51,453 nt of DNA from Dichloromethanomonas sp964477085 (GTDB lineage: Bacteria > Bacillota > Desulfitobacteriia > Desulfitobacteriales > Syntrophobotulaceae), in assembly GCA_964477085.1 (NCBI GenBank), contig CAYZDF010000014.1, positions 1-51,453 of the forward strand. The letters run 5' to 3'. The notes under the pieces are model-generated. The model had not been told where the DNA came from, did no database searches, and saw only the letters and a program-made list of their open reading frames with translations. Below are positions 1 through 7,549 of this stretch, one piece after another. Position 1 is the stretch's first letter. Each line of letters opens with the position of its first letter. A program made the translations under genes and the position numbers.

Positions 1-189
1 GGACGTGTTATAGCACATACTCATATATACATAAGTGTATATGTTACAGTTAGCAGTGTCAATACTTTGTAGAAAACTTCACAGTCCAAATAAAAAAGCC
101 GAAAAAGACAGAAAAAAAGAGGACTATAGTAATCGAATTAAGGACTACTGATTTTAATAACGTAGATTTTTATGATACAAAAAAATCTC

Positions 190-218
190 TTGCCAAAACG
201 TGCGAGGATTGGTATAAT
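190..218 (+). promoter_or_regulatory. sigma-A type promoter of hom-thrB
   Basis: A -35 box TTGCCA (190-195) and a perfect -10 box TATAAT (213-218) are separated by exactly 17 bases. They lie about 50 bases upstream of the hom start, which has its own AGGAGG ribosome site at 257-262. The rest of the first 268 bases shows no gene; I see no T-box or riboswitch fold. There is one AT-rich inverted repeat at 22-43. Confidence 0.7.
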
Positions 219-268
219 GTCCACTGTACAAACACATATGTTCGCCGAACACGGATAGGAGGAGCAAA

Positions 269-1558
269 ATGAAAAAGATTACCATTGGACTATTAGGATT
301 CGGAACAGTTGGTTGTGGTGTGGCTGCGATACTCAAAAACAACCGTTATGATATAGATACCCGAACTAAATCGAGTATCACTATCAAAAAGGCTTTGGTT
401 CGTAATCTCTTAAAAGAAAGATCAAACTCTGACGACATTATTTTTACTGACAACGCCGATGAAATCCTACAAGACCCTGAGATTGATATCATAGTCGAAG
501 TTATGGGAGGGATCGAGCTGGCACGCGAGTATATTCTTACAGCTCTTAACAACGGGAAGAATGTTGTTACTGCCAATAAAGATCTGCTTGCGGTGTACGG
601 TGATGAATTATTAGATACTGCAGAGCGCAATGGTAAGGATCTGTACTTTGAAGCGAGTGTTGCCGGTGGTATCCCGATTATTGCTGCATTGAGACAATCA
701 CTGAACGCCAATCAAATCTCTTCCTTAATTGGTATTATCAATGGTACGACTAATTATATATTATCGGCTATGACGGAACAGGTCCGTGATTTTACAGACG
801 TTCTGAAAGAAGCACAGGAGCTGGGTTATGCTGAAGCTGATCCGACTTCGGACGTCGAAGGTCTGGATGCTGCCAGAAAACTTGCTATTCTATCTTCCAT
901 GGCTTTTAATACCAGAGTAAAGCTGGATGATGTATATGCTGAAGGTATTTCCAAAGTATCCCCGGCAGATATTCAATATGCAGACGAGCTGGGCTGTATC
1001 ATTAAACTATTGGCCATCGCCAAGAATCAGGATGAAGGTATCGAAGTCAGGGTTCACCCTGCCCTTCTCCCTAAAAAACATCCTTTGGCTACTGTCAGTG
1101 GCGTCTATAATGCGATTTATGTCGTGGGAGATGCTGTCGGTGAAACCATGTTCTACGGAAAAGGAGCTGGCTCTTTGCCGACTGGTAGTGCAGTGGTCTC
1201 CGATATTATGCAAATCGTTAAAAACATTGGGGCCGGATCTGAAGGAAAGCTTGATTGCAGCTGTTATCGAAATCATCCGATCAAAACTTCGGATAGCTTC
1301 ACAACCGGTTTTTATATTCGCTTAAAGGTTAAAGATGAACCACGGGTATTTGCTACCCTCGCCCTATTCTTTGCGGAGGCGGGTATTAGTTTTAACTCCA
1401 TAATCCAAAAACCTCGTCCCGATAAAAGCGCGGAAATTGTCCTTGTGACTCATCCTTGTAAAGAAGGGCAACTTCGCCAGGCACTTGACTCCCTCAATTC
1501 CTATAGTAAACTGGATAAAATCTATAATGTCATCCGGCTTGAGACCAACGGTATGTAA
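269..1558 (+). CDS. hom: homoserine dehydrogenase
   Basis: NAD(P)-dependent homoserine dehydrogenase, which reduces aspartate semialdehyde to homoserine on the way to threonine and methionine, in the cytoplasm. The 429-residue protein has the Rossmann motif GFGTVG at residues 10-15, the catalytic-domain segment DPTSDVEGLDAARKL near residue 195, and a C-terminal ACT domain (about residue 345 onward) of the type used for feedback inhibition by threonine. Length is normal for the ACT-containing monofunctional form. The ATG at 269 is set by AGGAGG six bases upstream. It is followed after 80 bases by homoserine kinase, so the two form a threonine-branch operon behind the promoter at 190-218. Confidence 0.95.
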   Translation: MKKITIGLLGFGTVGCGVAAILKNNRYDIDTRTKSSITIKKALVRNLLKERSNSDDIIFTDNADEILQDPEIDIIVEVMGGIELAREYILTALNNGKNVVTANKDLLAVYGDELLDTAERNGKDLYFEASVAGGIPIIAALRQSLNANQISSLIGIINGTTNYILSAMTEQVRDFTDVLKEAQELGYAEADPTSDVEGLDAARKLAILSSMAFNTRVKLDDVYAEGISKVSPADIQYADELGCIIKLLAIAKNQDEGIEVRVHPALLPKKHPLATVSGVYNAIYVVGDAVGETMFYGKGAGSLPTGSAVVSDIMQIVKNIGAGSEGKLDCSCYRNHPIKTSDSFTTGFYIRLKVKDEPRVFATLALFFAEAGISFNSIIQKPRPDKSAEIVLVTHPCKEGQLRQALDSLNSYSKLDKIYNVIRLETNGM

Positions 1559-1638
1559 TAGTTATCAAACATTGTATAATGATATTAACTAAATAGATGG
1601 CATAACTGTTTTATACTGCCAGAAAAACGGAGGAAAAG

Positions 1639-2538
1639 ATGTTTCACGTAAAGGTACCTGCAACTTCAGCTAATCTCGGACCTGGGTTTGACTGTATGGG
1701 ACTGGCCGTTAAGCTTTACAATACGTTTACGGCTGAAGAGAATGATCAGTTGGAATTTATTCTGGGAGGAACGTATACGGATAATATTCCCATCGACGAA
1801 AATAACCTCTTATGGAAAACGGCGTGTCTTCTCTGGAAGCGAATTGGCTTTACTCCTAAACCTCTCAAAATATCATTTGATAGTCACGTACCACCTGCCC
1901 GGGGGTTGGGCAGCAGCTCAACTGCTGTCGTGGGAGGACTGATGATCGCCAACGCTGTTGCAGGTTATCCGTTTGATAGGTATAAAATGTTGAAAATAGC
2001 AACAGAAATCGAAGGACACCCCGATAATGTGACACCTGCCTTATATGGAGGGATAACCCTAACCGTCATGAGTCAAGATGGTGTTATACCCAGGACTCTT
2101 GCTTCCAGTCCTGGTTTTAAAGCAGTGGTGGTAATCCCTGATATCTTAGTCGAAACTGGGAAAGCTCGGGATATCCTGCCGACTTCGATTGGCAGAAATG
2201 ATGTTATCTTTAATGCCTCAAGAGTCGGACTCCTCGTAGATGCTTTCATCAATAAAGAATACAAGTTGTTATCGATCGCCACTCAAGATCGCATTCACCA
2301 GAACCAAAGGGCTTCTTTGGTTCCTGGAATGCCCCAAGCCTTAGAAGCTGCTGTCAAAGCAGGTGCCTATGGTGCAGCACTAAGTGGTTCCGGCCCTACT
2401 CTTCTGGCCTTTTGTCCTTATGGAATAGAAGAATCTATTGGAACCGGCATGCAGCTGGAACTGACGAAAAATAATCTTAAATCATCAGTTTTGGTATTGG
2501 ATGTCGATCCTGAGGGTGCCGTTATCACGGAGGAATAA
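1639..2538 (+). CDS. thrB: homoserine kinase
   Basis: GHMP-family kinase that phosphorylates homoserine to O-phosphohomoserine, the step before threonine synthase. The 299-residue protein carries the GHMP ATP-binding loop PPARGLGSSSTA at residues 85-96, the N-terminal PATSANLGPGFD motif (residues 7-18), and the C-terminal glycine-rich stretch GAALSGSGPT typical of the superfamily. An AGGA ribosome site precedes the ATG. It is the second gene after hom; threonine synthase is not in the window on this side. The stop codon lies inside the first copy of an 18-base tandem duplication. Confidence 0.95.
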   Translation: MFHVKVPATSANLGPGFDCMGLAVKLYNTFTAEENDQLEFILGGTYTDNIPIDENNLLWKTACLLWKRIGFTPKPLKISFDSHVPPARGLGSSSTAVVGGLMIANAVAGYPFDRYKMLKIATEIEGHPDNVTPALYGGITLTVMSQDGVIPRTLASSPGFKAVVVIPDILVETGKARDILPTSIGRNDVIFNASRVGLLVDAFINKEYKLLSIATQDRIHQNQRASLVPGMPQALEAAVKAGAYGAALSGSGPTLLAFCPYGIEESIGTGMQLELTKNNLKSSVLVLDVDPEGAVITEE

Positions 2539-2567
2539 TCCGCGTCTAAGGAATAATCCGCGTCTAA
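2532..2567 (+). repeat. 18-base perfect tandem duplication at the end of thrB
   Basis: Two identical adjacent copies of GGAATAATCCGCGTCTAA occupy 2532-2549 and 2550-2567. The first copy contains the thrB stop codon, so the duplication does not change the protein. It looks like a recent slippage event. Confidence 0.9.
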
Positions 2568-2621
2568 GTAATAGCTTCTAACCAGAATCTTAAATATAAT
2601 ACTAATTTGACGAGTAATATC

Positions 2622-2676
2622 AAAGCCTTTCTCAGAGCATTTTGAAATGCTGATTGGGAAGGCTTTCTATCTTTTA
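2622..2676 (+). terminator. terminator between thrB and the convergent transglycosylase gene
   Basis: Arms AAAGCCTTTC (2622-2631) and the complementary GGAAGGCTTT close a stem that contains a second inverted repeat AGCATTT / AAATGCT. It is followed by CTATCTTTT on the + strand. Position and form fit a terminator for hom-thrB; it may also stop readthrough from the opposite side. Confidence 0.65.
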
Positions 2677-2758
2677 TTCAGCTTTTTGACTCTTATACAT
2701 CTTTCTTTATAATTTATCATGATGTGTAAGTAATAATACAATATGTTGGTTATAGGTG

Positions 2759-3322
2759 TTATTGTTGATAGAGTTCAGTATACCGCTCATAAGAGTTTAA
2801 TACTTTTGCCACATAATCTCTGGTCTCCTTAAACGGGATATCCTCGATATGATAGGAATTAAAGTCTTTGGGAGAGGTCTGAAGCCAGCTGTTAACCCTG
2901 CCGATACCCGCATTATAAGCAGCAAGCATCAAAATGGCATTGCCGGAGAACTGCTTGTTGAGATTCGCCAGATACCATGTTCCGTACCGGATATTATCCT
3001 CGGGCTTTGTGAGATCTACCAGCTCATAATCCTCTTTTAACCAGGCAGAGACATCTTTAGCTGTATCCGGCATGAGCTGCATCAAGCCAACAGCCCCTTT
3101 ATGCGAATTGGAATGGGGAAGGAAATGACTCTCTTCTCTGATGACCGAAATGACCATAAGAGGATCAACCCCGTAGGCATAAGCATACTTTTGCACTGTT
3201 TGTTTATAAGGATAGGGATATAAAATCCTGCTAATCAGATCTGTTTGGTATAAAGTAAAAATTAATAACAATAAAACAATTATTGTTACTGTCTTACCTG
3301 CCTTCTTTTTGCGGTTAAACAC
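2759..3322 (-). CDS. membrane-anchored lytic transglycosylase (SLT domain)
   Basis: Soluble-lytic-transglycosylase-type enzyme that cleaves the MurNAc-GlcNAc bond of peptidoglycan. The 187-residue protein has a basic N-terminus, one hydrophobic segment at about residues 12-27 that would anchor it on the outer face of the membrane, then the SLT fold: REESHF with the likely catalytic glutamate at residue 64, GAVGLMQLMP at 76-85, and LAAYNAG further on. The start is a GTG at 3322 with a weak ribosome site. It lies 156 bases downstream of coaE in the same direction, at the end of the polA gene group. The intergenic stretch shows nothing definite. Confidence 0.88.
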   Translation of the reverse strand: MFNRKKKAGKTVTIIVLLLLIFTLYQTDLISRILYPYPYKQTVQKYAYAYGVDPLMVISVIREESHFLPHSNSHKGAVGLMQLMPDTAKDVSAWLKEDYELVDLTKPEDNIRYGTWYLANLNKQFSGNAILMLAAYNAGIGRVNSWLQTSPKDFNSYHIEDIPFKETRDYVAKVLNSYERYTELYQQ

Positions 3323-3478
3323 GTTGCACCAATCCTATATTTTTTTGCCTTAACATTTATTATGCAGTTTATCGAGACTTTAGTCTTGCATCTGATCTTA
3401 AAGAATAGTTTAATTTCCTGTTATCCTATTTTTCTCTTAAAAAAATCCAGTTCAATATCACAAAAATTAATAATACTT

Positions 3479-4081
3479 CTATAAGCAGATTAAATCAAGA
3501 GACAGCTTATTACATAATGACCTGAGCTGATCTTCAGTGTCTTCCCAGGAATCGGAATTATCGATCACCCTATCCGCTTTTTTAGCCTTTTCATCCAATT
3601 TCATCTGAGAATTGATCCGTTGATGAGCTTCTTCCAACGTTAGCCCATTCCTGTTCATCAATCGTTGCACCTGGGTATCGAATGGAACATACACGACCCA
3701 TATTTCATCCGAATACTTGTCCCACCCTGCCTCAAAAAGAAGCGGAATATCTAACAGAATGATCTTTTCCTTTCTCTGCTCTGCTTTTTGACATTGCTTA
3801 TTCATATTCTCTAAAACCAGAGGGTGAATCAGTTCTTCCAGTCTCCGCTTAGAGGAATGGTCCGTGAACACTTGACTTGCCAGAAGTACACGGTTGATCT
3901 TTCCATTCTCAATATATTCAGGACCAAATTCCCTTCTGACAGCCGAAATCAACGCATCCTCTTCCATGAGGGTATGAACGGTCTTATCCGCATCAAAGAC
4001 AGTTACCCCTCGTTGTCCGAACCAATTGGCTACACTGGTTTTTCCACTTGCTATTCCACCGGTAAGCCCGACTTTTAACAT
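3479..4081 (-). CDS. coaE: dephospho-CoA kinase
   Basis: Catalyses the last step of coenzyme A synthesis, ATP-dependent phosphorylation of the 3'-hydroxyl of dephospho-CoA. The 200-residue protein opens with the P-loop GGIASGKTS (residues 8-16) and has the family segment LLDIPLLFEAGW in the middle. The length is standard. It starts 9 bases after the stop of ytaF and belongs to the polA-mutM-ABCF-ytaF-coaE series; polA, mutM, ytaF and coaE are also neighbours in Bacillus. Confidence 0.95.
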   Translation of the reverse strand: MLKVGLTGGIASGKTSVANWFGQRGVTVFDADKTVHTLMEEDALISAVRREFGPEYIENGKINRVLLASQVFTDHSSKRRLEELIHPLVLENMNKQCQKAEQRKEKIILLDIPLLFEAGWDKYSDEIWVVYVPFDTQVQRLMNRNGLTLEEAHQRINSQMKLDEKAKKADRVIDNSDSWEDTEDQLRSLCNKLSLDLICL

Positions 4082-4090
4082 TCAAACACC

Positions 4091-4744
4091 TCAGATCATT
4101 TTTAATGAACCGATGAGGACAAGAACTGCTCCTGGAAGAAACTTGGCTTTAGCTAAGACGTCATCGGGCAGTCTGCCGGTTAGGATCTGGCCGGTCCAAA
4201 TCATCAAAATCTGCATCAGGGCAACCAATCCTATGATATATAAAGAAACACCCGTCATGGTAACTGCCATACCTGAGGCAAACGTATCAAGAGCCAGGGC
4301 AACACCTAAAAGGATACTCTCGTTAGCACTGATCGAACCGGATCGATCCAGGTCAGCTGCATCAGGCTTCTGGAGAACCTGAATAACCAAACCAAACATG
4401 CGAAGATTAATACTTAATAAGGTTTTGTAAGAATCAGGTTCTTGTACAATGTGCGTTGTCACCGGAATGGCGACTTCGTCATGAGATCTTCTAATGGCTT
4501 GAATTAACTGATAACAGCCGATAGTGATAAGTACACCGGCCCCCAAGACTCGTGGAGATATAAAGGTGATCAACGGAGTGATGACATGACCGAATAGCAT
4601 GGAGATTCCCATCGCTAGTGCGGTACAAGATGCAATAATACACAGTGATGTGAATGGGATTTTGATCCTTTTAAGGCCGTATGACATACCAACCCCAAAC
4701 CCATCCAAACTCAGGGCAAGAGCAATTACAAGAGCAACTCCCAT
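4091..4744 (-). CDS. ytaF: sporulation membrane protein YtaF (MntP-like fold)
   Basis: Integral membrane protein of 217 residues with about six hydrophobic segments. It carries the repeated signature of the YtaF/MntP group: LSLDGFGVGMSYG near residue 12 and LALDTFASGMAVTMTG in the second half, which point to an internal duplication with membrane-embedded acidic residues. In Bacillus and Clostridia this gene sits next to coaE and is annotated as a sporulation membrane protein; the transported substrate, if any, is not established. AGAGGGG precedes the start. Neighbours on both sides are in the same direction. Confidence 0.85.
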   Translation of the reverse strand: MGVALVIALALSLDGFGVGMSYGLKRIKIPFTSLCIIASCTALAMGISMLFGHVITPLITFISPRVLGAGVLITIGCYQLIQAIRRSHDEVAIPVTTHIVQEPDSYKTLLSINLRMFGLVIQVLQKPDAADLDRSGSISANESILLGVALALDTFASGMAVTMTGVSLYIIGLVALMQILMIWTGQILTGRLPDDVLAKAKFLPGAVLVLIGSLKMI

Positions 4745-4814
4745 CTTTATTTACCCCTCTAAGTAAGTTTTTCAGGGTTAATATATGGCAGAAGCTCGCA
4801 ATTGGTGTGTAGTA

Positions 4815-6671
4815 TTAGTTGTTAAAGTCCAGCCACTCTTGCATCAAGGTATCAAGTTCTTCTTTTGTATTTTCGTACCGATGATGCAATTCCAACGTCT
4901 GTTTATAATCACCCGCAACACCTTCCAATTGTTCTTCAATCTTTTTGAGTTCTTGTTCAGTTATATCAATCTTTTCTTCCAGCTGCTTGATTTTTTTCTC
5001 GCGGCGTTTAATGTTTCTGGACTCTTCTTGATAGTTCTTAGAATATGGTTGTTCTGGAGCATCGTCTTTTTCATTATTCGTTTTGGTATTATACTCTTTT
5101 TCAAGTAATTCACGGTAAGTAGTATAATCACCGTCAATAATTTTTAAACCTGTAGGAGTTAAATGCGCGATTTTGGTAATGACCCTGTTCAAAAAATAAC
5201 GATCATGCGAAACGGTAAGAATCGTTCCGTCGTACTCCAAAAGAGCTTCCTCTAATACTTCCCTTGTTTCCATATCCAGATGATTGGTTGGCTCATCGAG
5301 CAGAAGAAGGTTCCCTTGGGCGAGGAACAGTTTACACAGAGCAAGTCTGCTCTTTTCTCCACCGCTTAAGGCCTGGAGGGGTTTATAGACGTCATCTCCC
5401 CTAAAACCAAACCTGGCCAGAATACTACGGATTTGAGGATCATCGTAGCTGGATGAGTATCTGATTTCATTGATAACATCATCTCTGAGCCCGATATCCT
5501 CATGTTCCTGAGAAAAATATCCGATCGTCACATTGGCACCAATACGGATCGTTCCTCCATGCGGTACCTTACCTGTCACTGCCTTAAGCATGGATGTCTT
5601 TCCTACCCCATTTTTCCCCAAGAGGGCAATCCTGTCCCCCCTGCGCAATTCCAGGTTGACATCATGAAAAATCTCTTTTTGATTATAGGATATCGATAGG
5701 TCATAAATGTCTAAAACCTTATCACCTGCTCTTTGCATCGGGCCAAAATCAAGGTTTAATGATTTATGAGTTTTAGGAGCAGTAACCGGTGTAATTTTCT
5801 TTAACTGGCTTTCCCTTCCTCTGGCCTGTTTGGCCTTGATCCCTGCTTCATGTCGCCGAATATAAGCTTCCAGGTCAGCAATTTTCTTGTTCACGCGCTC
5901 TGCTTCCCGTGTCAACGTCTTCTCCTCTACAGCCCGTTGAAGCTCAAACTCAGAATAGTTCCCGGAATAGACTCGAAGGGTACCTCCCTCCATAAACATT
6001 ATGCGACTAACGACTTTATCCAAAAAATAACGATCATGAGAAACCACAAGAACCGCTCCTGAATATTCCTGAAGGTAATTCTCCAGCCACTCTAAGGCTT
6101 CAATATCCAGATGGTTCGTAGGCTCATCCAGGATCAGTAATTCGGGTTCTCTCAATAGCAATTTTCCCAGTGCCAGGCGAGTTTTTTGTCCACCACTGAG
6201 TAGAGTTGTCTCTTTCGATTGTGAATCTTCTAATCCAAGTCCAGCTAAAATTCTCCGAATCTGAGCTTCCAGAGCATAGCCTCCGGCCAGCTCATATTTT
6301 TCTGTCAGTGAGCTATATTGATCGAGAGTCTTTTCATCGGCTTCCTGGGACATCTGAATCTCTAAGAACCGAAGATTGCTTCTCATATCCAGGATATCTT
6401 GTCTTTCAGTAAGCATGGCATCAAAGACTGTGCCCTGCTCTTGAAAATGAAGAACCGTTTGAGGTAAATAACCGATCGTCCCTGGTCTGGAGATATCCCC
6501 ACTTTCCAATGGATGTTCACTCATGATCACCTTCAGGAGCGTCGTTTTACCTGTTCCATTGGGACCAACAAGGCTGGCTTTTTCTCCTGGTTCAATTCTA
6601 AAAGAGATATTGTGAAGAAGTGTACTTCCAGCGACTTCTATGTCAAGGTTCCTACAAAGTAGAATGCTCAT
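4815..6671 (-). CDS. ABC-F family ATPase (translation factor type)
   Basis: 618-residue protein with two ABC ATPase domains and no membrane segments, the ABC-F architecture of ribosome-binding ATPases such as Uup/YfmR/YdiF. First domain: Walker A GPNGTGKTT, signature LSGGQKTRLALG, Walker B LLILDEPTNHLD. Second domain: Walker A GKNGVGKTS, signature LSGGEKSRLALC, Walker B LLLLDEPTNHLD. A charged linker lies between the domains and a coiled-coil tail rich in Lys and Glu occupies roughly the last 80 residues. It probably acts on stalled or antibiotic-bound ribosomes; which subgroup cannot be told by eye. It sits between mutM and ytaF. Confidence 0.92.
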   Translation of the reverse strand: MSILLCRNLDIEVAGSTLLHNISFRIEPGEKASLVGPNGTGKTTLLKVIMSEHPLESGDISRPGTIGYLPQTVLHFQEQGTVFDAMLTERQDILDMRSNLRFLEIQMSQEADEKTLDQYSSLTEKYELAGGYALEAQIRRILAGLGLEDSQSKETTLLSGGQKTRLALGKLLLREPELLILDEPTNHLDIEALEWLENYLQEYSGAVLVVSHDRYFLDKVVSRIMFMEGGTLRVYSGNYSEFELQRAVEEKTLTREAERVNKKIADLEAYIRRHEAGIKAKQARGRESQLKKITPVTAPKTHKSLNLDFGPMQRAGDKVLDIYDLSISYNQKEIFHDVNLELRRGDRIALLGKNGVGKTSMLKAVTGKVPHGGTIRIGANVTIGYFSQEHEDIGLRDDVINEIRYSSSYDDPQIRSILARFGFRGDDVYKPLQALSGGEKSRLALCKLFLAQGNLLLLDEPTNHLDMETREVLEEALLEYDGTILTVSHDRYFLNRVITKIAHLTPTGLKIIDGDYTTYRELLEKEYNTKTNNEKDDAPEQPYSKNYQEESRNIKRREKKIKQLEEKIDITEQELKKIEEQLEGVAGDYKQTLELHHRYENTKEELDTLMQEWLDFNN

Positions 6672-6697
6672 TTAATGGGTTGCTCCTCTGGTATGTT

Positions 6698-7519
6698 CTA
6701 TTTTTGACACTCCGGGCAATAGACAGTGGTACGCCCCACTATTTTTTCTTTGATCAGCGGACTTCCACACATTTTACATTCTTGACCACTTCGACCATAG
6801 ACCATGAGACTCTCTTGAAAGGACCCTCTGTTACCATCAGCATCACGATAATCCCTGAAAGAGGTGCCTCTAGCATTAATACCTGCCGTTAAAATTTCAC
6901 AAATAGCGTTATAGAGCAGGATAATCTCCGAGACCTTTAAAGACTGGGTATTCCTGCCCGGTAAGATACCAGCTCGGAATAAAGCTTCATCCGCATAGAT
7001 ATTCCCCAGCCCCGCTATGACTGTCTGATCCAAAAGTGCTGCTTTAATTGTAGATTTTTTCTTACTCAATCTTTGTCCTAATTTATCAAAAGCAAATGAT
7101 TCGTCGAGTGGCTCTGGGCCTAACTTAGCAAGAGAGGTTACTTCAGTTGCATTTTGGGTAGGTACAAGTTGAATTCGGCCAAATTTACGAATGTCTGAAT
7201 AATGCAATTCCCCTTCATCCAGATAGAATACCATATGGGTGTGTTTATCGATAGGCTGATTTTCAGGATAATAGATTAAACGCCCGGTCATTCTGAAATG
7301 AACGATCATGGTTAACCCCTGACTGAGATTAACTAACAAATATTTTCCGCGTCGATCCAAGTTTTCGATGACCTGCTCCCTTACTGAGTCAATAAATGAG
7401 TGATCAGGGATAGACACAGCAGCTGGTGGCCAGAGTATTTCTACATCTTGTATCATTTTTCCTATAATATGTTTGGCCAATGTTAGTCGGATGCTTTCCA
7501 CCTCGGGTAGCTCTGGCAT
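6698..7519 (-). CDS. mutM: formamidopyrimidine-DNA glycosylase (Fpg)
   Basis: Base-excision repair enzyme that removes 8-oxoguanine and formamidopyrimidines and nicks the abasic site. The 273-residue protein begins MPELPEVE, giving the catalytic proline 2 and glutamate 3, and ends in a zinc finger C-x2-C-x16-C-x2-C (last 25 residues). The motif LLDQTVIAGLGNIYADE is the helix-two-turn-helix region. It starts 30 bases after the polA stop; polA and mutM are commonly co-transcribed in Firmicutes. Confidence 0.96.
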   Translation of the reverse strand: MPELPEVESIRLTLAKHIIGKMIQDVEILWPPAAVSIPDHSFIDSVREQVIENLDRRGKYLLVNLSQGLTMIVHFRMTGRLIYYPENQPIDKHTHMVFYLDEGELHYSDIRKFGRIQLVPTQNATEVTSLAKLGPEPLDESFAFDKLGQRLSKKKSTIKAALLDQTVIAGLGNIYADEALFRAGILPGRNTQSLKVSEIILLYNAICEILTAGINARGTSFRDYRDADGNRGSFQESLMVYGRSGQECKMCGSPLIKEKIVGRTTVYCPECQK

Positions 7520-7549
7520 TCAAAATCCTCCTTCATCACACAACCTTAT

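Noticed and set aside
1..268. T-box or amino-acid riboswitch upstream of hom
   Set aside because: No T-box consensus or terminator/antiterminator pair was found; a plain promoter and ribosome site explain the region.
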